Shown: positions 18,099 to 26,689 of the stretch, one piece after another
How the letters are laid out: each line of letters starts with the position of its first letter
Numbering within the stretch: the stretch's first letter is position 1
Origin: Gammaproteobacteria bacterium
GTDB lineage: Bacteria > Pseudomonadota > Gammaproteobacteria > Chromatiales > Chromatiaceae
NCBI GenBank assembly: GCA_020445205.1
Contig: JAGRHA010000153.1
Coordinates: 1 to 40,617 of the forward strand
DNA: 40,617 nt
Reading direction: 5' to 3'
Translations under genes and position numbers: made by a program
Notes under the pieces: generated by a model
Told to the model about the DNA's origin: nothing
The model's database searches: none
The model's input: the letters and a program-made list of their open reading frames with translations, nothing else

Positions 18099-19511
18099 GT
18101 GCAAGAACGTGAGGTAGACGTCGCGATCATCGGATCCGGCAGCGCGGGTCTGTATGCGATGAGCAAGGTCCGACCCGCCGGTAAATCCGTGGTACTCATC
18201 AATGGCGGAGAGCTCGGCACCACCTGCGCGCGCGTCGGCTGCATGCCGTCGAAGGCCGTAATCCAGGTGGCCGAAGACTTCCACCGCCGCGGCGTCTTCA
18301 AGCGTTTCGGCCTCGAAGGTGAAGAGGCGCTGACGCTCGACGTGAGCGAGGCCATGGGCTATGTGCAGGACCTTCGCGACATGTTCGTCGAGCGCGTCAT
18401 TTCCAACAGCACCGACAAAATGCCCGAGGGGATGTTCATCCAGGGTTATACGCATTTCGTCGCGCCGCATGTGCTCGAGATGGAAGACGGTCAGCGCATT
18501 CGTGCCGGCAAGGTCATCATCGCCACGGGCTCGCGACCGATCATTCCCGAGAGCTGGCAGCCTTTCCGCGACCGCATCATCACCAGTGACGAGTTCTTCG
18601 ATCTCGAAGCGCTGCCCAAGTCGATCGCCATCGTCGGCCTCGGCGTGATCGGCCTCGAACTGGGTCAGTCATTGCACCGCCTCGGTTGCAACGTCGTCGG
18701 TGTCGACGTCGCCGACCGGATCGGCGGACTCACCGACCCCGTGGTCATCAAGTCCGCGATAGACATCATCGGCAAGGAGTTTCCACTGTGGCTCGGTCAC
18801 GGCGCCGAGATCAGCGAGGGAAGCGACGGCAAGCTCAGGGTGACCGCTGGCGGGAACAGCATCGAGGTGGAGCGCGTGTTCGCCAGCATCGGCCGCAGCC
18901 CGAACGTGGAAAAGCTTGGCCTCGACACCCTCGGGGTGGCGACGGACGATCGGGGCATCCCGCTCTACAACGCGAACACCATGCAGGTGGGTGATCTGCC
19001 GCTGTTTCTCGCCGGCGACGTCACGGGCGAGCGACCGCTGCTGCACGAAGCCGGGGACGAAGGCCGCATCGCGGGCCACAACGCCGCTTCGGATAGCGTC
19101 ATGGCGTTCCGCCGCAAAACCCCGCTCAACATCACTTTCTGCGACCCGAACATCGTCCAGGTCGGCTGCACCTATGCGTCACTCGATCTCGATACCGCGG
19201 CCGTCGGCGAGGTACAGATGGCGCCCGTGGGCCGGGCCCTGATCATGGCGAAGAACAAGGGCGTGATCCGGGTTTACGCAGACAAGGCGAGCGGTCGCAT
19301 GCTGGGCGCCGAAATGAACTGCGCCAAAGCCGAGAATCTCGGGCATCTGCTGGCGTGGGCGATCCAACAGGAAATGACCGTCGGGCAGTTGCTGCAAATG
19401 CCGTTCTATCACCCGGTAATCGAAGAGGCCTTGCAGGCCGCGCTATACGACCTGTACGCCAAGGTCGAGGCGAAGAACCCGGGGCCGATCACGGAGCTGG
19501 TACCACTTTGA
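18099..19511 (+). CDS. Dihydrolipoyl dehydrogenase-like flavoprotein
   Basis: A 470-residue FAD- and NAD(P)-dependent disulfide oxidoreductase. The FAD dinucleotide motif 'VAIIGSGSAGLYA' is at 8-20, the redox disulfide 'GTTCARVGCMPSK' has Cys43 and Cys48, the NAD-binding 'AIVGLGVIGLELGQSL' is in the middle, the second FAD motif 'LPLFLAGDV' follows, and the catalytic 'FYHPVIEEAL' His-Glu dyad is near the C-terminus. The 'TTCARVGC' form marks a subgroup distinct from the classical E3 ('GGTCLNVGC') of pyruvate dehydrogenase, and no 2-oxoacid dehydrogenase genes adjoin it, so the substrate disulfide is uncertain. The GTG start has GAGG eight bases upstream. Confidence 0.88.
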   Translation: MQEREVDVAIIGSGSAGLYAMSKVRPAGKSVVLINGGELGTTCARVGCMPSKAVIQVAEDFHRRGVFKRFGLEGEEALTLDVSEAMGYVQDLRDMFVERVISNSTDKMPEGMFIQGYTHFVAPHVLEMEDGQRIRAGKVIIATGSRPIIPESWQPFRDRIITSDEFFDLEALPKSIAIVGLGVIGLELGQSLHRLGCNVVGVDVADRIGGLTDPVVIKSAIDIIGKEFPLWLGHGAEISEGSDGKLRVTAGGNSIEVERVFASIGRSPNVEKLGLDTLGVATDDRGIPLYNANTMQVGDLPLFLAGDVTGERPLLHEAGDEGRIAGHNAASDSVMAFRRKTPLNITFCDPNIVQVGCTYASLDLDTAAVGEVQMAPVGRALIMAKNKGVIRVYADKASGRMLGAEMNCAKAENLGHLLAWAIQQEMTVGQLLQMPFYHPVIEEALQAALYDLYAKVEAKNPGPITELVPL

Positions 19512-19519
19512 ACCAAAGT

Positions 19520-19533
19520 CGCTGGCGCCAGCG
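19520..19533. repeat. 14-bp perfect palindrome in a convergent gap
   Basis: CGCTGGCGCCAGCG lies between the stop codons of the flavoprotein and DNA-glycosylase genes. It may act as a transcription barrier, but no T-run follows. Confidence 0.4.
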
Positions 19534-19546
19534 CGCTGACGCGGTA

Positions 19547-20086
19547 TCAGGCGTCATCGCCCGCCAGCGGCTGTTCCAGCGCCTCGCGCACGGCCGCCCA
19601 CGCGGCCGCCTTCTGTGACCTGGTCATGGCGGCATGCGCCGGGCTCGTCGACGGCAAGCGAACCTGCTGCAGCGCACGCAGGGTTGCGTCTGAAAGCCCG
19701 CGCGCGACATGGCGGCGAAAAAGGTTCTGCGCCGTCGCTCCGTTGAAAAATACCGTGCCGATGCGCGGATATGTATCGAAAAACCCACGAAAGTCGTTGG
19801 CAACGATCGAACCCTTTTCGATGTCGGCGTCGAGACTGCCGACGCGCCGACACTGTTCGAGCACATCCCATACCGCGACGCCGGCCCGCAACAGTGATCG
19901 ACAGCGCGCGTCATAGGGCTGCGTCGGATCGATGTCGAACAAATCGCACATGATCGGCCAGAAGGCGTTGTGCCGATGCGCATAGTATTGCTGTGCCGCG
20001 AGGGAGGCGGCACCGGGCATGGAGCCGAGAACGAGCACCCTGCTCTCCGCGCATGACAACGGCGGAAAACTGCGCAAACGCTGCAT
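19547..20086 (-). CDS. Hypoxanthine/uracil-DNA glycosylase (UDG superfamily)
   Basis: A 179-residue base-excision repair enzyme of the UDG fold, closest in motifs to the DNA-deoxyinosine glycosylase (HDG, family 6) group: 'RVLVLGSMPGAASLAAQQYY', then 'HRHNAFWPIMCDLF' (Asn in the catalytic region), 'VAVWDVLEQCRRVGSLDADI', 'FFNGATAQNLFRRH' and 'RLPSTSPAHAAMT'. It removes deaminated bases (hypoxanthine or uracil) from DNA. It is monocistronic or ends a unit with the regulator gene 27 nt upstream. Whether hypoxanthine or mismatched uracil is the main substrate cannot be read from sequence. Confidence 0.87.
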   Translation of the reverse strand: MQRLRSFPPLSCAESRVLVLGSMPGAASLAAQQYYAHRHNAFWPIMCDLFDIDPTQPYDARCRSLLRAGVAVWDVLEQCRRVGSLDADIEKGSIVANDFRGFFDTYPRIGTVFFNGATAQNLFRRHVARGLSDATLRALQQVRLPSTSPAHAAMTRSQKAAAWAAVREALEQPLAGDDA

Positions 20087-20113
20087 GGGATATCGTCTTT
20101 CGCCGTCGGCGGA

Positions 20114-20740
20114 TCAGTCCGCGCCGTTGACCGCCAGCACCATACGTACCAGCTCGGCAAGGGAACCCGCCTGCATCTTCTCCATGACGCGCGCACGGTG
20201 CGCTTCGATGGTCTTCGCGGAGACGCCGAGTGCGTTGGCGATCTCCTTGTTCGACTTGCCCTCGGTGACCATCTCCATGACTTCGTATTCACGCGGTGTC
20301 AGATTCTGCAGGCGCTGCTGAATCTGCAGATGTTCGGAATGGTGAGAACGCTGCTGCTCGCCGTGCGCAATTGCCCGCCGGATCGCATCCAGCAGGACTT
20401 CGTCGTTGAACGGCTTCTCGATGAAATCGATCGCGCCGGATTTCATTGCGCGCACGGCCATCGGCACATCGCCGTGGCCGGTGATGATCACAACCGGGAT
20501 GTGGATGTTGCGATTCGCCAGATGTTCCTGGAGATCCAGTCCACTCATCCCTGGCATCCGCACATCGAGCACCAGGCAACCGGCCCGCCCTGGCTGGTAC
20601 TGCGCGAGGAAATCGTCCGCCGAAGAAAAGCTCTCGACATGCACGCCAACGGACTCGATGAGCCACTTGAGCGAATTGCGCATGGCCTGATCGTCGTCGA
20701 CGACGAATACGACGGGTTTGCTTTGATTGGCTTCAGACAT
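20114..20740 (-). CDS. FixJ/NarL-type response regulator
   Basis: A 208-residue two-domain transcription regulator. The receiver domain has the acidic pair in 'FVVDDDQAM', phosphoacceptor Asp59 in 'CLVLDVRMPGMSG', 'VIITGHGDVPMAVRAMKSGA' and Lys in 'DFIEKPF'. The LuxR-type helix-turn-helix is 'LTPREYEVMEMVTEGKSNKE' with 'IANALGVSAKTIEAHRARVM'. The sequence is of the FixJ/TtrR class. It starts 3 nt after the kinase gene stop, so the two form one operon and one signalling pair. Target genes are unknown; nothing adjacent looks like an obvious target. Confidence 0.95.
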   Translation of the reverse strand: MSEANQSKPVVFVVDDDQAMRNSLKWLIESVGVHVESFSSADDFLAQYQPGRAGCLVLDVRMPGMSGLDLQEHLANRNIHIPVVIITGHGDVPMAVRAMKSGAIDFIEKPFNDEVLLDAIRRAIAHGEQQRSHHSEHLQIQQRLQNLTPREYEVMEMVTEGKSNKEIANALGVSAKTIEAHRARVMEKMQAGSLAELVRMVLAVNGAD

Positions 20741-20743
20741 TGC

Positions 20744-23284
20744 TCAGGATGCCGCGCTGACAGCGCTGTCGATGTTGGGTGGCAGTTCGATGGTAAACAC
20801 GCTCCCCTTGCCGGGCCACGAATCTGCACGAATCTTACCATGGTGGTTGTTGATGATCGTCTGGCTGATCGCGAGCCCCATGCCCATGCCGCTTTCCTTG
20901 GTGCTGAAAAAGGCGTCGAACAGGTGCTCCATGTTGCGACTGCTGATGCCCGATCCATTGTCCTGCACACACACGTACACCATGCCGTCGGGCTGAACGC
21001 CCGATTCGATGACCAGACGACGTTCCGCTGCCGGCACCTCGATCATCGCATCCAGCGCATTGCGCAGGAGGTTGATCAACACCTGCTCGATCTGCACCGA
21101 ATCGACGCGAACCCAAAGCTCGTCCTCGGATAGGCGTCGCTCGATCGCGAGTTCGTGGCGCTTGAGCTCATGGCTGATCATCGAACAGGTTTCGCGCGCC
21201 AACACGTTGAGGTCGACGAGCTCGCGAACAGGTTGCCGGCGACTCACCATGCCACGCAGACGTTTGATGATTTCGCCCGCGCGTCCCGCCTGGTCGGAAA
21301 TTTGTCCCAAGGCCTCGAGCAGCTCGTCCTTGCCACCGATATCGAGTCGCAGACGCCGCGCGCAACCGTTGGCGTAGTTGACGATCGCCGACAGGGGCTG
21401 GTTGAGCTCGTGCGCAATACCTGTCGCCATTTCACCCATATTGCTCACGCGCGTCACATGTACGAGTTCGTTCTGGCGCCGCTTCGCCTCCTCCTCCGCC
21501 AGACGTTCGCTGGTGATGTCGCGCGCATAGACGTTGACGTAGCCCAGCTCGGCAACCGGGGCCAGCAGGAGCGAATAAATGCCGTCGTCGGTCTGCACCT
21601 CGAACTCTTTGGTCGACCCGGTCTGCAGCACCGCCTCGACCCGGTTACGCCAGTTCACCGGCAGTGTCTGCAGCGGGCGGCATCCCCAGTGTTTGAGCAA
21701 CGCGGCACTTGGCTGGTTGGCGTAGGTGATGACGCCACGGCCGTTGATGCGCAGCACGGGGATCGGGCTCTCGCTGGGGAACGCAGCGAGGCTGCGAATC
21801 TCGGCTTCACGCACTTTGCGCTCAGCGATATCGCGCAGGTAGAGCGTGAATACGAGCTGCTCCTCGAGGAACACCGGCTTGATCGACAGTTCCACCGGGA
21901 ATACACGACCGTCACGTGCCACGGCCTGCAACTCCGCGCGCTGCAGTGCACCGCCCTGATCGGCCCCGGCAAGTGACAGGTAAAGGAGACGCTCGAACGC
22001 ATCACGCGACTTCGGCGCTACGACGAGCTCGCTGAATGAACGCCCAATCGCTTCCTCGTGGCGATAGTCGAACGTCTCCTGCGCCGTGGGGTTGAAATCC
22101 AGGATGCCGCCACGCTCGTCGACCGTGACAATGGCATCCAACGATGCATCCATGATCGCGACGCGCAGTTTTTCCGTTTCCAGCAGCTCGGTTTCGTGCT
22201 GGCGCCGCATCTCCTCACGCGCGCGCATCACCAATTGCACGAAATCCCGAATCCATTCCTCCAGGATAAGCAACTGGTTGCCGTGTTGCAGCGGGCCGCT
22301 GTTGGGGACATCGAGCGCGCGTCGCGACAACTGGGAGACACGTCGCAGCAGGCGACTGATCCTGCTCGACATGAACACGAACAACAACACGAACGCTGAC
22401 ACGATGACCGCTGCACCGATGAGTCGTTGCCGACGCTCCAGGTCGAGGACCTGTTGTCCCGTACGTTCGAAAGAGGCACGCGGCAACAGCGTGGCAAAAA
22501 GCAGGTTCATATCCGAGCCGTCGTAATCGAAAAACGACTGTGCTGTGACCATGTAATCACGCCGCAATGCCGCCAAGCGACTGCCCGCGACGACGGACAC
22601 CGGGCTGCTGCTCGCGAGGATGCGCTGCGCGTCCGGATCGAGGATCGCCACCACATTGTTGCTGGATTTCACGAACTGTTGCGACGCACTGAGGAAGGCA
22701 TCATCGATGGGTGACAGAATCACGATGCTACCCATCGGCGTACGTGCATTGTCTTCGGTCGGCTCGGTCACGATGAGCCAGGGCCGGTCGTTGAACAAGG
22801 TAACGAACGAACGTCGATTGGCCGCAACCAACTGGCCGTTGACCTCCCCGATCAAACCGACAGGCAGCGCTGCACCGCGGCTGCTATAGAGCTCTCGGAT
22901 CTGTCCTGCGGGATCGACCAATGAGAAGTACGCTGGACTGATGCCGCCTTGCCAGGTGAGGTCATCGGGAAGCCATGGCGGCGTATGATCGCGATCGTAC
23001 TGCAGCGTGTCCGACGAGCGCCTGCCCCAGATGATGGGGTCGAGATAATCCGCCATACGCCGGTGCGTGGCGACGAGGCGCGCAAGATGGGCGAACGAGC
23101 GACGATATTCGTCGAACCGGATCAACGATTCGCGCGCCTGCTGATCCAGCTGGCTTTCCAGTGCCTGATCGAATATGTGACTCAGCGCGCGCGTCTGCAG
23201 GCGATCGACCACAAGCCACAACGCAAGCCCCGTCAACACACCGAACGCAAGCGCCAGCGCGGGGAGCGGAATGCCGCGAAGCAC
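20744..23284 (-). CDS. PAS-domain sensor histidine kinase (FixL/TtrS-like)
   Basis: An 846-residue membrane kinase. TM1 is 7-26, a large periplasmic sensor region spans 27-287, TM2 is 288-305, a HAMP-like linker precedes PAS1 (about 372-485, 'AIMDASLDAIVTVDERGGIL') and PAS2 (about 497-590), and a HisKA helix carries 'GIAHELNQPLSAIVNYANG' (His625). The ATPase core has 'NLLRNALDAM', 'DNGSGIS', 'FDAFFSTKESGMGMGLAIS'. The 'HELNQPL' form is that of FixL/TodS-type kinases, which pair with FixJ-type regulators such as the one downstream. The start is GTG at 23284 with no clear ribosome site; the N-terminal arginines suit an inside-N membrane anchor. The signal is unknown. Confidence 0.93.
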   Translation of the reverse strand: MLRGIPLPALALAFGVLTGLALWLVVDRLQTRALSHIFDQALESQLDQQARESLIRFDEYRRSFAHLARLVATHRRMADYLDPIIWGRRSSDTLQYDRDHTPPWLPDDLTWQGGISPAYFSLVDPAGQIRELYSSRGAALPVGLIGEVNGQLVAANRRSFVTLFNDRPWLIVTEPTEDNARTPMGSIVILSPIDDAFLSASQQFVKSSNNVVAILDPDAQRILASSSPVSVVAGSRLAALRRDYMVTAQSFFDYDGSDMNLLFATLLPRASFERTGQQVLDLERRQRLIGAAVIVSAFVLLFVFMSSRISRLLRRVSQLSRRALDVPNSGPLQHGNQLLILEEWIRDFVQLVMRAREEMRRQHETELLETEKLRVAIMDASLDAIVTVDERGGILDFNPTAQETFDYRHEEAIGRSFSELVVAPKSRDAFERLLYLSLAGADQGGALQRAELQAVARDGRVFPVELSIKPVFLEEQLVFTLYLRDIAERKVREAEIRSLAAFPSESPIPVLRINGRGVITYANQPSAALLKHWGCRPLQTLPVNWRNRVEAVLQTGSTKEFEVQTDDGIYSLLLAPVAELGYVNVYARDITSERLAEEEAKRRQNELVHVTRVSNMGEMATGIAHELNQPLSAIVNYANGCARRLRLDIGGKDELLEALGQISDQAGRAGEIIKRLRGMVSRRQPVRELVDLNVLARETCSMISHELKRHELAIERRLSEDELWVRVDSVQIEQVLINLLRNALDAMIEVPAAERRLVIESGVQPDGMVYVCVQDNGSGISSRNMEHLFDAFFSTKESGMGMGLAISQTIINNHHGKIRADSWPGKGSVFTIELPPNIDSAVSAAS

Positions 23285-23416
23285 ACGACGGGAAAACGAA
23301 CGCTTGCTAATCGTTGCAGCCCGGGCAGCAGGAACCTGGGCAAATTATCGCTCTCAGACGGGATTTGGCAAAACCCGCCACCCGAGTAAAGGGCCGTCCC
23401 TGGCCCATGGGGGTAT

Positions 23417-23770
23417 TCAACCGGCGCGCAGAACCGGCATGGCGCGCTGCGGCGCCAACGGCATCGCCGGCAGCAGCTGCGCCAATATGGCGCTGCACTT
23501 GGCGTCGATGTCTTCGAAAGCTATACCGAACCCGTGGAGACTCTGATGAGCGACGCGACCACGTACACTGAGGCAGTCATGGCAGATCTGGTCATCCGGC
23601 CGGAAGGTCACCGTAACCGATGCGCCGATCGGCACGATACTGGTTTCCGCCCTGACGTAGAGACCGCCCTCAGCAAGATCTGAGATCTGGCCACGGATCA
23701 GACCGAATCGTGAACAAGCAACCACGGCACCCAGCGACACCGATTTGCGGTCACTGTTTCTCTGCTCCAT
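23417..23770 (-). CDS. PilZ domain protein
   Basis: A 117-residue single-domain protein with the c-di-GMP-binding PilZ hallmarks: the N-terminal RxxxR ('RNSDRKSV') and the 'DLAEGGLYVRAE' motif, with Ala in the Ser position. The strands 'GRVAHQSLHGFGIAFEDI' complete the barrel. It probably binds c-di-GMP and acts on a motility, adhesion or polysaccharide partner not present here. A weak hairpin (GGGCC/GGCCC, 23391-23406) follows the gene. It lies upstream of the kinase/regulator pair on the same strand with a 132-nt gap. Confidence 0.87.
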   Translation of the reverse strand: MEQRNSDRKSVSLGAVVACSRFGLIRGQISDLAEGGLYVRAETSIVPIGASVTVTFRPDDQICHDCLSVRGRVAHQSLHGFGIAFEDIDAKCSAILAQLLPAMPLAPQRAMPVLRAG

Positions 23771-23975
23771 CGTTCCCTCCTTTCGCTAATATCCCGGGCT
23801 TGCGGTCTGCCGCCGCGTTGTTGCCCTGGAATATGACACGCCCCGATTATCCCGTCGCAGCCCGGATGCACCATTGGGACGATCCTTTGCGGAAATGAGT
23901 GATTTCCCTAACGTGCCACCGCGCCGGCGGACGCGAATTAACCTATTAATTAGATGAATAACATACTGTAGTACA

Positions 23976-24413
23976 ATGAATAATATAGAAAATGCTGCGC
24001 GCCCTGGGTTGCCACGCCGGCTCGCAGCGATGTTCTACGATGCCTGGCTCATCGCCGCGTTGTGGTTGTTGGGCGTCACTGCCGACTTCTTCGCCCGCGG
24101 CGCCCTGGGCCTGAACACCGACGGCGCAGACCCGGTCCTGCAGGCGTACCTGCTGGCCTGCCCGTTCGTCTTCTACGGCTGGTTCTGGACGCACGGTGGT
24201 CAGACGCTGGGGATGCGCGCGTGGCGCCTGCGCCTGCTCGATGCACAAGGCAATCCCGTCGGGTGGCGGCAGGCGTTGATCCGCGTCGCCGCCGCACATG
24301 TCTCACTGCTGGTTTTCGGTCTCGGCTATCTCTGGGTTCTCGTCGACCGCGACGGTCTGGCCTGGCACGACCGGCTGAGCAGGACACTGCTGGTCATCGT
24401 CCGCAAGGACTAG
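23976..24413 (+). CDS. RDD family membrane protein
   Basis: A 145-residue inner-membrane protein with the RDD pattern: 'RRLAAMFYDAWLIAALWLLG' (Arg and first Asp with TM1), a second hydrophobic segment 'LLACPFVFYGWFW', 'GGQTLGMRAWRLRLLDAQGN', and the final 'DGLAWHDRLSRT' (third signature Asp). RDD proteins have been linked to ion exchange in some bacteria, but function is generally unknown. It starts in an unusually AT-rich pocket (about 23935-23990) that probably holds its promoter. The stop codon overlaps the lptG stop codon tail to tail. Confidence 0.9.
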   Translation: MNNIENAARPGLPRRLAAMFYDAWLIAALWLLGVTADFFARGALGLNTDGADPVLQAYLLACPFVFYGWFWTHGGQTLGMRAWRLRLLDAQGNPVGWRQALIRVAAAHVSLLVFGLGYLWVLVDRDGLAWHDRLSRTLLVIVRKD

Positions 24414-25480
24414 CGTACGCCGCGCATCATCCATACCCCGATCGCGAGAAACGCCAACGCCGGGATGAGGGCACTGAACAACGGGCTGAATGAGAATACG
24501 ACGGCGACGTACGACATGGCACGGCTCAGCAGATAGAACGCCATACCGAGCGTCACACCGAGAAAGATCCGCTGCCCCATGCTGACGAAACGCTGATGTG
24601 CGAGAACGAACGGGATGGCGATGAATAGCATGACCAGGGTCGCCAGCGGTGTGGCCAGCTTGCTCCAGAACGCCACCTCGTAGTCCGTCGCCGCCTGGCC
24701 GTTGGCACGCATCACGCGGATGTAGTGGAACAGTTCGTCGATCCTCAGCATGTTCGGCTGCACGACGATCGCACTGAGCAGGCCGGGGTCGAGTAGCGAG
24801 TCCCAGCGCGCCTGCGCCAGCTCTCGGCGTTCGACGCTGTTTTCATTGATCTGGCTCTGACGGATGCCATGCATCAGCCAGTGGTCACCTTGATGCTCCG
24901 CACGTTCGGCGTAGGTCGCCAATTTCAGTACCCGGTCGTCGCCAAATTCGTAGACATAGATGTCTTCGAGCCGGGCGCCCGGCAGAATGCCGCGGATGTT
25001 GACGAAGGCACGACCGTCGCGCGCCCAGAAGCCGTACTGCGTCTTGAGCGTGATCTTGCCCTGCCGCCGTTCGATACGGTGCTGCTCGGCCCAGTCCTCA
25101 CTGGCCGGCGCGACCAACTCACCGAACAGGAACACCACTACCATCATCGCCACACCGGCCCTCATCACCGCGGTCACGATCTGGCGCAGGGAGAATCCGC
25201 TGCAGCGCATGGCGACGAGCTCACCATGCGATGCCATGGCGCCGAGGCCGATCAGGCTACCGACGAGCGCGGCGACGGGAAACACCTCGAAGACGTAACG
25301 AGGCGCACGCAGCACGGCCACGAGGAAAGCATCGGAAAGACCGTAGTTGCCCTCGCCGACGTCGTCCATTTCCTCGATCAGGCCAAAAAACACCAACAGG
25401 ATCACCAGCACGACAAGCGCCATCGCCGTAGCCTTGACCATTGTCGTCGCCACATAGCGATCGAGGATCGACAGCCTCAT
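24410..25480 (-). CDS. lptG: LPS export ABC transporter permease LptG
   Basis: Inner-membrane subunit of the LptB2FGC complex that extracts lipopolysaccharide and passes it to the periplasmic bridge. At 356 residues (E. coli 360) it has the YjgP/YjgQ layout: TM segments near the N-terminus ('LSILDRYVATTMVKATAMAL' onward), a periplasmic beta-jellyroll in the middle ('FWARDGRAFVNIRGILPGA', 'DIYVYEF') and TM segments at the C-terminus. 'SHGELVAMRCSGFSLRQI' is the coupling-helix region contacting LptB. The ATG at 25480 has GGAGG eight bases upstream and overlaps the lptF stop (ATGA). Confidence 0.95.
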   Translation of the reverse strand: MRLSILDRYVATTMVKATAMALVVLVILLVFFGLIEEMDDVGEGNYGLSDAFLVAVLRAPRYVFEVFPVAALVGSLIGLGAMASHGELVAMRCSGFSLRQIVTAVMRAGVAMMVVVFLFGELVAPASEDWAEQHRIERRQGKITLKTQYGFWARDGRAFVNIRGILPGARLEDIYVYEFGDDRVLKLATYAERAEHQGDHWLMHGIRQSQINENSVERRELAQARWDSLLDPGLLSAIVVQPNMLRIDELFHYIRVMRANGQAATDYEVAFWSKLATPLATLVMLFIAIPFVLAHQRFVSMGQRIFLGVTLGMAFYLLSRAMSYVAVVFSFSPLFSALIPALAFLAIGVWMMRGVR

Positions 25481-26571
25481 GCGATGGACCTCCGCCGGCG
25501 CCAACGCCAGAAACGGTGCGAATCGACACCCTGGATCAACCATGCGACCAGCAGCATCAGCAATGGCAGCACCCACATGCCCATCCACATCGGCATGGCG
25601 CCACTTTCCAGCCAACGTTCGACGACGCGCTGCAGATTGATGAATGTGAAATAGAGCAACACCGCGAATATCAGCCGACCGTACACGCCCGAGCGCGGCG
25701 GCGACCTCGCCAACGGCACGGCGAGGATCGCGAACGCGATCAGCGCGAGTGGTATGGACGCGCGATATTGGAACTCGGCCTGTTCATTGCGGCTGTCGGA
25801 AGCCAGTAGCTCCTGCCAGGATTTGGCACTGGTCGGTAAAGCAACGCCGACGAAGTCGATCTCCGGAATACGGATGGCATACTCATCGAAGCGTCCGATC
25901 GTGAAGTCGAGGTCGCCCGGGTGCCCTGCGAAACGGCGTCCGTTGGTCAGGATCACAAAGCGCTCGCCCGTCACGGGATCGGTCGTCTGGTAGGCGGATT
26001 CTGCCGTTACGAGCCCGAGCCGGCCGCGCTGACGATCCTGAACGAACACGCCGCTGAGCTGCCCGCCCTTCTTCGACAGCGCTTCGGTGTACACGACCAG
26101 GCCGCCACGACTGAACTCATTGAAGCGCCCGGCACGGATACCCGAGATATCGGCGCGATCCGCCTCGCTGGCTTTGAGTTCGGTGACCGAGGCACGCGCC
26201 CACGGCAGCAGCTCCATGACCAGTACCGCAACCAGCACAGCCAGCGGCAGGGCGGCAGTCAGGACGGATCGGTAGAGTCGTGCCTGGCTGAAGCCCGATG
26301 CCTCGAGAGCCACCATCTCACTGTCGCGGTACATACGCCCGACCACCCACAACACGGCGAAGAACAAGGCAGGCGGCACGATGAGTCCGAGCGTGCGCAC
26401 CACCTCGAGGCCGACGACCAGAAACAGAATGTCGGTACTCAGGGCGCCCACCGCCGCCTTACCCAGGTAGCGAACAAGGAAATTCGCCAGCAGTATCATG
26501 GTGAGGATCAGCAGGATCACGGCGAGCGTCTTTGCGATCTCACGCAACAGCAAGCGGTCGATGATCCCCAT
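25477..26571 (-). CDS. lptF: LPS export ABC transporter permease LptF
   Basis: Partner permease of LptG in LPS export, 364 residues (E. coli 366). It shows 'IIDRLLLREIAKTLAVILLI', the coupling segment 'DSEMVALEASGFSQARLYRS', a periplasmic jellyroll ('LVVYTEALSKKGGQLSGVFV', 'RFVILTNGRRF') and C-terminal TM helices with 'PLARSPPRSGVYGRL', a conserved LptF loop. The ATG at 26571 has AAGGA seven bases upstream; longer in-frame starts add non-family sequence. It is divergent from pepA, the usual gammaproteobacterial arrangement, and first in a two-gene operon with lptG. Confidence 0.95.
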   Translation of the reverse strand: MGIIDRLLLREIAKTLAVILLILTMILLANFLVRYLGKAAVGALSTDILFLVVGLEVVRTLGLIVPPALFFAVLWVVGRMYRDSEMVALEASGFSQARLYRSVLTAALPLAVLVAVLVMELLPWARASVTELKASEADRADISGIRAGRFNEFSRGGLVVYTEALSKKGGQLSGVFVQDRQRGRLGLVTAESAYQTTDPVTGERFVILTNGRRFAGHPGDLDFTIGRFDEYAIRIPEIDFVGVALPTSAKSWQELLASDSRNEQAEFQYRASIPLALIAFAILAVPLARSPPRSGVYGRLIFAVLLYFTFINLQRVVERWLESGAMPMWMGMWVLPLLMLLVAWLIQGVDSHRFWRWRRRRSIA

Positions 26572-26689
26572 GGTGGTTCCTTTGTAGTGTCGTTTCGCTA
26601 CACTTTGCGCTTCAGCGCATTGGCACGATAACGCCAAGCCCAAGCGAGCGAAAGTTCCAGTATCGAATCCGATCACCACGAGGGAATTC